The notes under the pieces: generated by a model
What the model was told of the DNA's origin: nothing
Database searches by the model: none
The model's input: only the letters and a program-made list of their open reading frames with translations
Assembly (NCBI GenBank): GCA_964035545.1
Contig: OZ037765.1
Location: 19,276,698-19,340,697, forward strand
DNA from: Bugula neritina
Lineage: Eukaryota; Bryozoa; Gymnolaemata; Cheilostomatida; Bugulidae
DNA: 64,000 nt
Reading direction: 5' to 3'
Position numbers and translations under genes: made by a program
Part shown: piece by piece, positions 25,912 to 37,725 of the stretch
Numbering within the stretch: the first letter of the stretch is position 1
Layout: every line of letters starts with the position of its first letter

Positions 25912-28900
25912 AATCTTTAAAACCATCCATCACCAAACACGATTTATATTACTAGAAAGTTTAATAGTGGAGTCATTACTTCATTTAGCGCACACAAGCA
26001 AATTAAGACTATAAATTGAAATCAGTTAAAAGCCATACAAATTTAACAAGTGGTGGTATTTTTATGCCGATTTAGATGTCTAGGAGGAAATAATGCAACA
26101 ATGAAGTGCATTTTATTGCCATATTGGTAAAAATTCCCTGACGCACTTCATTTATGCAGTATTACAATATTCGTACATAGCTATTATCTACGAACTGTTT
26201 GAGGGTTGTATGACATTTTTGCTTTATAATAAATGTGGTGAAAATTAAATTTACTACCTAACTCAAACCATATTGCAAAAATAACCACAAAAAACCTATG
26301 TTTTTTTACTAATTCAACAAAAATGTAGAAATTGTAGCAAAATTTGAAAAATATTTAATATTTAGTTCTATTTGTTGACAATGCCACTAGTATTATATGT
26401 TATATGAAATGAGTGCTTTCTTTACCATTGCACAAGACATGGTTTAGAAAATTGCTTACTAGTGACATCAATAAAGAAAGGTGTAAATAGTTTTCAAGCA
26501 AAGTAATAGTAGTTGAAGTAATAGTACTGACAGCAATAACAGTTGTAGAAAGAATATGCTTAAATATGCTTATAGTTGGTCAACTGAGAAGACTCAGCTG
26601 AGAAAAATCATTGGTAACGAAAATGATTGTCTAAGAGCAAATAATTCAAAGTGACCAAAGTCGTAAAAAAATGGCAGAAATATCCAAAGAAAACTAAAAC
26701 TAATTCTAGCATCCAAGAGGCCATAGGACCTCAGGTTTCTCAATCTCACAATAGAAGATGCCATGGAACAACAGTGAATTCCCCTCCAGCATCATCAAAA
26801 ATTTGTTGATCTTTCATAATTTTTTTCAACTAGAATTTTAATTACTTATAAAGCCAAAAAAATACAAAGCCTATTTAAATAAACTGACTTTCAACTTAAA
26901 AATAAAAAATAAATAAATAAAATCCCTTCTGTGCTGTATCAGTACAAGTATAAATTAAGCCATTGTTAAGGTTTCTTATGAAAAAAAAATTAATTTATTG
27001 ATTTTAATTTGTTGAGATCAATTTGTATTAATAAATATAATTTTTGTAAATAACAAATTTAACACATTGATCAGAGAAACTGCTCATTGATAAATTTCTT
27101 AGGTAAATAATGACAATGAATTTATAATGACTTGTGCGTTTTGACTGTTAAATTTTCCCGGAGCTTTTATTGCTGGCTTTATGTCAAAAAATTTACTATT
27201 CCATCATCAATAGTGCATGCGTCATTAGATTCAACAGATTAATTTGGTGCGAGTACTGTTAAGAGAAGAACCCAAGAAAAAATAGTGAGGGTAAACTTTT
27301 AACTATGGATAAGTTGAACTAAAATTAGCAAAATGAAAAACCCAGCGTAGAATTGGACTTTTTAAAATTACTGTACACCATACCCTTGGAAAATGTGAGT
27401 AGCCTAGACCTTTCTTAGCAAAGAAATATGGCCTGAAGGAGCTGCACGTATCTAACAAATTTTTCTTATCTATAATGCTAAAGCCGTTAGAAAATTGGGT
27501 GATGTAACTGAACAATACAAGCCGTCTAAACAATTGGATCAAAATAATTCATCAAAAATGATGATAGTAGAAACTCAAACAGAATGAAAAACCTGCTTCA
27601 GAAGCTGCCTTATGAACCCAAATTATTATGATTATGATGATCATAATCATAATATAAATATTAATCATCAAATATTAATTATAATGATAGTAGTAATCAT
27701 AAACATAATGATAATCATAACCATAATAGCAATATCAATATGGATAATGAATATCAAATTCAATATGACGATGAAATTGAATATATCAACATCATAATCA
27801 TGATCTTTTTTATTCTATTTAAACCATAGTAAATCATAACCACAATGTCAATTAATGAATTATGATGATGCAATTAAATTTGAAATTAACAATGTTCAAT
27901 ATTTCATAAATATATTGAAATATTGATAATTATAATGATATTCACATTGTGAATGAATGACATTCACATTGCAGTTGCTATTAGTATTATAAATATAATT
28001 ACTATTCATATTGATATTGGGAGCAGCCGTGGTCTAGGGGTTAGAGCATTTGCTTAGTGAACACGAAGTCATGGGTTCAAACCCAACAAATTTATTAATA
28101 TTATCGAATTATGAATGCACTTGAAGTTGAAGTCAAACGCCAATATCAACATCAAATTCAATATGAATAAAACTCAAGCAAGTTTATAGTCACTATCTCT
28201 GTGAGAAACCCCTGATGGAAAGGGTTTTTGTTAGAGCGGGCTAAGGACTTGTTCAGATGAGGCACAGGAGCAATTATGACTGGATGCTCTTCCTAACATC
28301 ACCAATCACCAATGGCCTTTGTAAATAATAATACTAATACAGTAAATGGTACTAATAACAATCCTAACAGTAATAGTTTATATTTTATTTTATTTTTAAA
28401 TCTCAATCTGTAACTTTTACTATCACTATGAGTATGAGTATCAGTATGACTGTGTGAGTATGACTATCAGTATCACTATGGAATTGTTATTAAATTTAAT
28501 GAAATTGGTGAGCACTGAAGAGTGCGGAGAGAACGGTTAGTGCTGAAACATCACTATAATGATAAAAATATAAGTATTTTAATTTCTGTAGCTTTAATAA
28601 TGACTTAGTTATATAATTATAATTATGAGCAAGAATTGTAATATAATTTAAATTAGGCTTGTAGTTGTTAAGTGAGTGACTTGTGTTGGGACTATTAACT
28701 ATGGATAGAAATTTTTCAGTGGATACCACTGAGCTGTTAATAATTATTGAGTTCATTGGTGGATACGGTAGAATAGTACTTCTTGTGTTTAAGTTTTTTC
28801 TTCGTGGTTTTTTCTTCGTGGTTATCAAACACCCCAAACAATATTTCAGTCTAGAGTATGCGCTAAGCAAGCAACAAGAAAAATCGTTACTCAATGCAGC

Positions 28901-29165
28901 ACAAAGTGTGAAGCCTCTGAGTGCAGTGAGACGAGGTCTTCGTTTAGCTTCTGAGTTCAGAAAATTGTGAACATGATGTATGCATGCACTGCACTCAGTG
29001 GCGCAAGATTTTGTGCTGCATCTAGCAGTATCGAAAAATATATAAAATTATTATTATTGTTCCCTCACTTACTGTAAACGAATTCGATATAATAAATAAA
29101 AATTTAATCAATTGTTAATTTTAGTGATTTTTGTGATACTTTTTAGATAGCATTTTACAAGTTTA
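25912..29165. other. Low-complexity intergenic region
   Basis: It contains AT-rich simple sequence (about 27610-27990, dominated by ATAATCATAA-like units), the rearranged SINE, and short stretches of tatcagtatgac-type repeat near 28420-28480. No convincing coding exon was found. Confidence 0.6.
28020..28322. mobile_element. Rearranged SINE: head on plus strand, body inverted
   Basis: The tRNA-like head is at 28020-28090 on the plus strand, with box A tggtctagggg and box B gggttcaaaccc. The body and tail are at 28168-28322 on the minus strand. The break falls just after the tRNA-related part, at the point where other copies read cccagacaaaggcc. About 78 bp of low-complexity DNA separates the two parts. 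Confidence 0.75.
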
Positions 29166-29172
29166 TATTATA

Positions 29173-29832
29173 GTGGGGGTGCCAACATGCAAAAATGGGC
29201 GGGTGGAGCACATCAATACTAACCTTTGTTGCTATATATCACTGAAAAGCTAACATTCTACTGATCTCAGATCTGCGAGTACCTTTTTTGTATCTGGGGG
29301 GGTTCTCTCGTGAGAGGGGTGGATATACAGGGGTTCAGCATTTTTCAAGGGGGGACTATGGAACTCTAAATATTTAATTTTCTGAATAGTTTAGGTTTGA
29401 CATTAAAAATATTTTCAAGGAAGGCTGTACACATATAAAACTTTCTCTAACAAAATTTTTGACCAAAAATAAAAAAGTGGGCGGAGCCTATAAGACGACA
29501 AACTACTTTTTTGCATATACCTGGTATTCTCTAAACTGCTACTTTTCTGTTCTAGCATTTAGAATGTTGATTTTTGGTATGAAAATACTCTATTGTGTTT
29601 TGATAATGCTCTCCAGTTTTCATTACATTCTGAACTATATAACTTCTTTCCCAACCATAACAAATAAAAAACATAAAACGGGAGTTATCTCCTCCGTTAT
29701 AAATTATTGCATTTCTACCCAATAATATTGCTCTTTGTTGATAGAAACAACATCAGCATAATAAAAATGTATTCTTAGTGTATTTATATTAGCTTATTAG
29801 CTTAGTGTATTTATGTTAGCTCATTTTGAATA
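29173..29832 (+). repeat. Left terminal inverted repeat of the 6.6-kb transposon
   Basis: This arm matches 35142-35782 in inverse orientation almost base for base. It carries a roughly 20-bp internal duplication (cttagtgtatttat-ttagct) near its inner end that the right arm lacks. A hydrophobic 88-codon frame from a TTG codon is open in both arms, probably just because the arms are so similar. Confidence 0.93.
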
Positions 29833-29973
29833 GAAAATTTGAATAATTCCCCTTTCACCCAAATTTGAGATTTTTCATCTCTTGAAATTGCCTAATACCC
29901 TTGACCTTAACATCATGTAAAGGCAGCATGCTTCAGTATTCTCAGTTCAAGAAAATGTGAATCATCACACATC

Positions 29974-32900
29974 ATGGTAAGTAAAATCTTATTTTTCTAA
30001 TATAATAAAACATGTGTTTAAAGATGTCTATTTTATAATCCAACTTTTGATTTAATTTAGTCTGCTATTGGCTAAAAATACTAATGCTAAAATTCCAAGC
30101 ATCTAAATTCTAATGCATACTAAAACTTTCTGCTTTGTCTTCTGTTATGCTAGCATGTATTTACAATCTATGGTGATGTAATTACAGAATTTTGCCAGTG
30201 CCAAAGAATTCCTGTACCATTACAGACCAAGCAAATGTGTTTATTGCTGTCAAGTAACTGATGAAAAAGTGGTTAAGAATATAAGTACAGTGCAAACAAC
30301 ACTAACTGCAAATGAATTAAGTCAGGTTAGTAGTAAATATCCACCTTTTCATATTTGTTTTAGTAAACTGCAGCATAAATATTTATTATATATTTAACTT
30401 TATAATTCCTTCATATATAAGCCTGTTCATAACCACATTCTAGGTAAAAAAGAATGAAGATGAAATTGTATATCACAAATCTTGCTATACACATCGCAGA
30501 AGAAAGGTGTCAACTCCCACAGTGTCCACAGAACAAGCAGATTCAGATCACTCATTTTCCCCAGTAAAGAAAACACGGAGTCAGCAGTATTTGTCATTTG
30601 ATAATAAATTATGTGTGTTCTGTCAGTCACAAACTTGGAGAAAAGGCAACCTGGTGGCTTTCTCAACAGACAAAGCTAATTTTAAAATAGAAAAAACTAT
30701 TGAACAATGCAGCAATCAAGTAATCCGAGGGAGACTGCTTAACATTGACCTTGTTGCAGCGGAGGTAAAATATCACAAAAAGTGCTATACTAACTTCATC
30801 TATGAAGCAAAATTAAATAAATATTGCCCTTCTACCAGTGGCGGTAAGAAAAGCTGTGTTCAAGATCCAATGGAAGAAATTTTTGAAGAAATTCGAATTG
30901 AGCTAGAACAGGGTAGAGCTTTTAGTGAAGAAGAAATTATCAACAGATACCGTGTTTTAACAGATGACAATGAAAGAAGGAGCTACAGCATCATGAGATT
31001 GTTCAAATCACAATTTAGTGACAGGGTTTCAGTAATTGATCTTGGAAAAAATGAAAAAATAATTTTGCATAGCAAATTGAAAGTTCATGATATAATCAAT
31101 TCATTATATTCATCAAAGATTAAACCACCTAAACAGACTATGGAAGCAGATAGCATAAAAGAAATATCACATATAATTCGCAATGACATAATAAATGCCT
31201 GGAAACAAACAGAAACCTTCAACATATGCTTAGAGAGCTTACAGAGTGTGATCCCAAATAGTCTCAGGTTATTTCTTGATGAACTTGGAACAAAGGAGCC
31301 TGGGAAATCAGCTATTGCACATGATATCATTGCATCAGTGACAAACAAAATCACCCCTAAGCAAGTTTTATTGGGAACAGCAGTAAGACATTTAACTGGA
31401 AGCAAGCAGGTTATTGAGCAACTAAAAAATTAGGCCACAGTTGTTCATATACGGAATTGTTGAGATTAGAAACGGCGGCAGCGGTTAATGAAATAAACTC
31501 GGCAGTTGATCGTGAAGTTGTGATTCCATCAAATATTCGACCAGCATCACATGGCTTTATACAAGCAGCAGCAGACAATGATGATTTTTTGGAAGACACG
31601 GTTGACGGAAAGAATACAACACATGGCACCACAATGATTTTGATTCAGGAAGGTTCTATTGGAGCTGAAATGAAGACAATCATTAGAACTAGAGAAAGAT
31701 CACTGAGCACTGATTCTTACAGACAGCTACAGGAAATCAAATTTATTGAACTTAGAAAACCAAAAATCGATCCCCCAGCTTTTCGAGAAGCTAGGGCAAT
31801 CACAAAACTTAGTCAAGAAACATTGCTGAGTATGAAAAAGTCACTTGAGGATTCATGTAATCTAAACACAGCATGGCTATTGGCAAGACTTGCCCCAATC
31901 AAACTATTTCAATTGGATATAAATCCTTCTACACATAACTGCCCCAGCTGGAGTAGCTTTAATGTAAGAAATTTGATGGCCACAGAAGATAATAAAAGAT
32001 CAGTCATTGGGTATTGCCCAATGATTAATGCACCATCAACAGATCCATCAACAATTTATACAATTCTTCTGCAGCTAAAGAAAACTATGGAAGTTTTAAA
32101 GCAGAAACATTCAGTAATTACATTTGACCAAGCTATCTACAAGATTGCCAAAGAGATTCAATGGAACAAACCAACTGAATTTTCAAACACAATAATTCGA
32201 ATGGGCGGTTTTCATATCCTGGTGAATTACATCGCAACACTTGGCACAATGGTAAAATCAAGCGGCCTCGCCCAAGTTCTTGTGCACAGTGATATATATT
32301 CTGAAGTTACAGTAAAACAGGTGCTATGTGGTAAGCATTATAACAGAGGTTTACGGGCACACAAGATTTTGTATGAGGCAATATCAAGGCAGAAACTAAA
32401 ATCTCTTTCGGAATGGCTTCAAGAAAATGATCAGTTTGACCCATTAGATTCTCATAATATTTCCACTGATGATGACTTACGTGAATGGACCACTGTTGCA
32501 GATAAAGTTGCTACTGCTATAAAAAAGTTTGATTCTGATACTAAATTAAAATCTAACCTTTCAATGTTCTGGAATTCCTACCTTAATGCAGTAGAAGCCA
32601 TGTTGGGATTTTTTCGAGCTGAGCGTAGTGGTAACTGGCAATTATATTTGGACATCATGCACGCAATGCTACCAGTATTTTTTGCGTATGATCGTACAAA
32701 CTACTGAAGGTGGCTGCCTATATACCTTATTGATATGCTAAATTTGCCTGAATCTGCTCCAGAAGTTTTTGGAATGTTTGCAAAGGGTTCATTCACCGTA
32801 AACAGGACAGGAAAAAAATTTGCAGGTATGGCTCCAGATCAGGTCTTGGAGCAAACTTTAAACCGAGACAGTAAAACATCTGGAGGTATTATTGGCATTA

Positions 32901-34831
32901 GCAACCACGAAGAGGCTCGGACAAAATGGTTCTTAACTAGTCATATCAGAGCCCAACTGCTTTCTTTGCAAAAGGATTTTTGCCAAATAACCTCACAGCC
33001 ATCAACACTACACAAGGAAGACACAATCATTACAACTATGAAGGATGAGATTGATATACAAGCAATTCTTTTTACATTACAGCAGTTTGATGTTAAGTTG
33101 TTTAGCAATAATTCAACTGAATTTATCAATATTGCTACTGGAGTAAGTCCCGATGCGGAGACCTCCTTGTCAATAGTGACTGCTATGGCTCAGGGAGCAG
33201 AAACGGCTCAAAAGTTTATTCAAGATAGACTTGTGAATGCAATAAAACCATTTTACGCTGCTATTCACCGGCTTAAAATCCCTTCCTTTGACTTTGTGGC
33301 TAAATCACTTCAACCGGCCATTAAACCAAAAGTTCCTAAAATATCATTTGCTAAACTTCTCATAAGTGCCAAAAGCCGAGAAGTAGATTTGCATACAGTT
33401 CTAGAGAAAGAGATTGGTCCCATTCCTCTTGCTCTCTTTATTGAAAACGGACAGATGAGAAAAACATGCAAATCGCAACTAATGCATATTTTGGAACAGA
33501 AATATCTTGGAAACAGGGTCTCCAATGATGATAGTCAACTGTCCACCAACAAATCCATCATTATTGATGGTATGTGCATACTTCACTCGACAAAAACATC
33601 AGGCACTTTTTATAACTACGCTCTGAAAATGTTGGAAATATTTCTTGAATGTGGCAAAGGATATACAAGGGTTGATGTAGTGTTTGACGTGTATTCTGAA
33701 ACATCAATTAAAGCACAAGAGCGTATTAGACGGGGTGCCCAACAGATGTGCTCTATTTCCATTATTCATGACAACGTGCCTGTTCCTAAAAACTGGAGTG
33801 CTTTTCTGAGCAATATTCACAACAAAAATGAGTTGGTAGATTACATAGTGGCGGTGTGGAGTAGACATATTGAGAAAATTCCAGCTGGTACATTTTTAGT
33901 GTGCAGCGCCAAAGAAGTCTGTGTTCTGCAAAACAACTATCGTTACAATTGTAACAAATTGAAATCCAATCATGATGAAGCAGACACGAGATTAATCCTT
34001 CACGCAGCTGATGCACTGAGTGATTACGATTTAGTAGTAATAAGATCAGTAGATACCGATGTTGCTATTATTGCGCTTCACCATCTTAGTAATGTTTTAA
34101 CTGAGCAGGCTAAAAAAGATGTAGTAATTTTTGTTGGAATGGGGAGTCACAGAAGATATATATCTCTTTCTGAATTGGCCAAAAACATTCCACAAAAAGT
34201 TCTCAAGAATCTGTTATCACTCCATGCACTTACAGGTTGTGACTCAGTAAGTTCTATCGTCCGAATATCTAAAAAGCGTGCTTTGGAGGTACTTGAAAAG
34301 GGAAGCTATAATCTGTCTTTAGGTTCTGATGATTGGTCCCCATTCTCAGATGAAACATACTTGGAGTGTGAACGATTTGTCTCCAACCTGTACGGCGCCT
34401 ATGATGATATCACTGAAGCAAGATATAAAATATTGGCTTTAAAAAATGTCTCCAGTGAAGCACAGCTACCACCTAGCAGGAATTCCCTAAAATATCACGT
34501 GAAACGAGCCAACTATCAAGTTACACTTTGGCAGCTTGCTTTAACACCTATTTTACTTCATCAGCCAGTTTTTGACCATGGTTGGGATACTAACTTGACT
34601 CCAATAAAATATGATTTTGAGAGCAATGCAGATGTGATTTTAACAGCATGTAAATGCAAAAAAGCAGGCTGTAAGAATAAAGCATGCAAATGCAAGCGCC
34701 TGATGATGAAATGCTGTGGTTTATGTGAATGTTTCGATTGCAACAACAAAAGTGGCCAGTCTTCTTTTTCAAACGAAGAGCCTAATCATGATGATGATGG
34801 CAACAAAGACAGTTCTGATGAAGAATTATAA
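29974..34831 (+). pseudogene. Transposase of the 6.6-kb element: zinc motifs, XPG/FEN1-like nuclease, CXC cluster; one frameshift and one stop
   Basis: Exons 29974-29976 (only the ATG, followed directly by gtaagt), 30188-30325 and 30444-34831 would give about 1,500 residues. Two C-x2-C...H-x2-C motifs lie in the N-terminal part (residues 18/21/58/61 and 104/107/158/161). The middle has a conserved block around RMGGFHILVNYIATLG (about 32200-32250). The C-terminal part shows the acidic series of XPG/FEN1 nucleases in order: IIDGM (about 33560), VVFDVYSETSIKAQERIRRG (about 33675-33740), DEADTR (33973-33990), SVDTDV (34047-34064) and LTGCDS (34228-34245). It ends with a Cys-rich CXC/tesmin-like cluster (34648-34740) and an acidic tail. 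The frame breaks at CTA AAA AAT TAG (31422-31433), where a shift of -1 restores it, and again at an in-frame TGA (32705-32707). It could be recoded or simply dead. Confidence 0.8.
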
Positions 34832-35141
34832 TACATTTATTTTGGTATATAAACGCTAGAGATAACAAAACTTTGTAATAAAGCTTGATCTATTGTAAAT
34901 TTAAATTTAAATACTATCTTATTTATAAATAAATACAATTAAAAATTTCAACCATTATCTGATATAAAAGAGCATAGTAATTGCTTATGATGCTGAAATC
35001 ATAATATAACTTTTTTATGAACCATATTTTATGTTACTATACTTATGGATAAAAAATCGAATATTAGTGGTCTGTTAATTATTGCTGACACTTAATTTAT
35101 ACAGTAAATATTGAATATTAATAGTATTGATTGTAAGCAAT

Positions 35142-35782
35142 TATTCAAAATAAGCCAATAAGCTAATATAAATACACTAAGAATACATTTTTATTATGCT
35201 GATGTTGTTTCTATCAACAAAGAGCAATATTATTGGGTAGAAATGCAATAATTTATAACGGAGGAGATAACTCCCGTTTTATGTTTTTTATTTGTTATGG
35301 TTGGGAAAGAAGTTATATAGTTCAGAATGTAATGAAAACTGGAGAGCATTATCAAAACACAATAGAGTATTTTCATACCAAAAATCAACATTCTAAATGC
35401 TAGAACAGAAAAGTAGCAGTTTAGAGAATACCAGGTATATGCAAAAAAGTAGTTTGTCGTATTATAGGCTCCGCCCACTTTTTTATTTTTGGTCAAAGAT
35501 TTTGTTAGAGAAAGTTTTATATGTGTACAGCCTTCCTTGAAAATATTTTTAATGTCAAACCTAAACTATTCAGAAAATTAAATATTTAGAGTTCCATAGT
35601 CCCCCCTTGAAAAATGCTGAACCCCTGTATATCCACCCCTCTCACGAGAGAACCCCCCCAGATACAAAAAAGGTACTCGCAGATCTGAGATCAGTAGAAT
35701 GTTGGCTTTGCAGTGATATATAGCAACAAAGGTTAGTATTGATGTGCTCCACCCGCCCATTTTTGCATGTTGGCACCCCCAC
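35142..35782 (-). repeat. Right terminal inverted repeat of the 6.6-kb transposon
   Basis: Reverse complement of the left arm from GTGGGGGTGCC inward. Only about five substitutions were seen on reading the two arms side by side. It ends at the second copy of the 7-bp target duplication TATTATA. Confidence 0.93.
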
Positions 35783-36120
35783 TATTATAATGATGAAGAT
35801 TACAACAATAAAATATAAATTATTACTTGTAGATCGACGCACAATAAATTAATGAAAATTCATGGTAAGATTTGTCTTCTTTCTCAGTACGCCAATTTTT
35901 GGCAGGAAATTCAACAGTATTAATTGTTAAATTGTCACTATCAACATAAGGAATGATAAATATTCACACTGACATTGTTCATTATTATTAGATTAATAAA
36001 TAATATTTGTAATATTTAATTTTATGACCATACTGATACTCTTACTAGAAATACGCTTACATTTAGTTTTACAGTAGAATATCAATATTCAATAGCCATA
36101 GGAAACCGAAATGTCAAATA

Positions 36121-36735
36121 CTCTTAAACTAATAGTATTAGTATTACATACGCCTACGGCTGGTGTTACTCATACTTACACTGTTATCAAAATGATAAGT
36201 CGGAACTTATTGAATTTCAAATTGAAGGCTATTGCTATTGACAGTGATTGGCCGTGGGTTATTCTATTACTATTAGTGTTAGCATTAGTATTTGACTATT
36301 ACTATTAGACTTAGTATTTCACTATAAGTATTACTATTACTATTACTCAGTAATACTATTAGTATTACTATTACTATTACTATTAGTATTACTATTAGTA
36401 TTAAACTTAGAATAACTTAAACTATTTGAAATAGTTTAAGTTATACTAAGTTTAATACTAATAGTAATACTAATAGTAATAGTAATAGTAATACTAATAG
36501 TATTACTGAGTAATAGTAATAGTAATACTTATAGTGAAATACTAAGTCTAATAGTAATAGTCAAATACTAATGCTAACACTAATAGTAATAGAATAACCC
36601 ACGGCCAATCACTGTCAATAGCAATAGCCTTCAATTTGAAATTCAATAAGTTCCGACTTATCATTTTGATAACAGTGTAAGTATGAGTAACACCAGCCGT
36701 AGGCGTATGTAATACTAATACTATTAGTTTAAGAG
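36121..36735. repeat. 615-bp near-perfect palindrome
   Basis: The centre is at 36428 (actatttGaaatagt) with arms of about 307 bp. The outer halves hold unique sequence (for example gattggccgtgggttattc and its complement), and the inner halves are (TAATAC/TAATAG)-type simple repeat. Almost no mismatches were seen on reading. Confidence 0.88.
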
Positions 36736-36816
36736 TAAGAGTTAAAGTAAGTTTAACACTAACAATAACTAAATTAGTTAATGTTAGTGTTAAACTTACT
36801 TTAACTCTTACTCTTA
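36730..36816. repeat. Second palindrome, 35-bp perfect arms
   Basis: Arms 36730-36764 and 36782-36816 (taagagtaagagttaaag...) are exact complements around a 17-bp loop. It shares its first bases with the end of the 615-bp palindrome. Confidence 0.85.
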
Positions 36817-37449
36817 GACTTAAAGTTACTCATTACTGTTAGTGACACTGACAGAGTCATCCTACACAGTGTTGGTGTTAGAATTACTTTAACGGAATTA
36901 ATGCTATTACTATAAGTATAGCTCTATAGACTATAAGTATAAGTATGACCATGAGTCTCAGTCTATGAGATTGACTATCTAATAGTAATAGTGATAATTA
37001 CTCTGAGTAATCATCATACTCACACTGGACCGCCCTAGGGCTGGAGGAAGGGTTTGCTGCATATGGGTAACTGTAATGTGTTGGACAGTTGTTAGTCACC
37101 AGTAATATTTTTAGGACTGGTTCAGGTTGGGCTGTATTAACTGAACAAGAACTTAATCCTGTCTGTGTGGAGCTCTCTGAATTATTGCTTTGCTTTTAAC
37201 CAATTTTCAGATCCCTGATAGCCCTCAAAAAAAAACTGTTCAGGTACTTGGTATTGTTATCACTCACTAATCAGGGTTGTCTCCTCGTTTGGAAGCTAGT
37301 CTGTACAGTGCTGTTTGTTGGCTTGTTCAGCAGGTCATCATATGCAGAGTTGAGAGCCGGATGTTTTTCTTCTTGTGCCAGAGTCGTCGGAATCCGATTT
37401 ATACGTTTGGTTCTCTTTTTTTAAGGGGCTATAGGCAGAGAAAATTGTT

Positions 37450-37529
37450 GCGGTCGGCAGCATTTGAATCTACACAGGCAGAGCCTATTTGATACTAGTT
37501 AATTCCCTTTATCACTCGGCCACGACTGC
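37450..37529 (-). tRNA. Degenerate tRNA-Ser-like sequence (pseudogene or SINE head)
   Basis: On the minus strand it starts gcagtcgtggccgagtg, the classic tRNA-Ser 5' half. It has a long variable arm region and a TΨC-like segment gtagattcaaatgctgcc, and closes with cgaccgc. The acceptor stem has one mismatch, box B is altered and the anticodon loop is changed, so it is unlikely to be a working tRNA. Sequence downstream on the minus strand (to about 37265) could be a SINE body. Confidence 0.5.
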
Positions 37530-37725
37530 TGTGTAAAAGTGATAGTGACTATTAGTATTAGTGATACTATCACTGAGTGATCGTATTAGTGAATATTTAG
37601 TATTACTATTACTGTATTTGTATTACTATGACTATTGGTATCAAGTACCATTATCAAGTTGCACTTATACTGTAGTGGCATTAATACAAATAGTTCAACT
37701 AGTATTTTCTCATACTGCAGGAAAA

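Larger units (their letters stand above)
29173..35782 (+). mobile_element. 6.6-kb DNA transposon with ~640-bp TIRs and XPG-like nuclease (Academ-like)
   Basis: The element begins GTGGGGGTGCC at 29173 and ends with its reverse complement at 35782. It is flanked by a perfect 7-bp duplication TATTATA (29166-29172 and 35783-35789). The inverted arms differ at only a few positions plus a roughly 20-bp tandem duplication near the inner end of the left arm, so insertion looks recent. Inside is a single large ORF on the plus strand with zinc-binding motifs, an XPG/FEN1-like acidic motif series and a C-terminal cysteine cluster. XPG nuclease plus a Cys-rich finger is a known hallmark of the Academ superfamily. 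I see no helicase motifs. Academ families that I recall make shorter target duplications, so the 7-bp duplication is a reason for caution; the AT-rich target may also extend it by chance. Confidence 0.85.

Noticed and set aside
28683-28970. 95-codon plus-strand frame
   Set aside because: No family features; lies in low-complexity surroundings and has no splice context.
29459-29725. 88-codon hydrophobic frame in the left TIR, also open in the right TIR (35230-35496)
   Set aside because: It starts at TTG, and its preservation in both arms follows from the arms being nearly identical; no recognisable protein.
36111-36750. CRISPR-like or satellite array
   Set aside because: The TAATAG/TAATAC units lack spacers and are simple repeat inside a palindrome in an animal genome.
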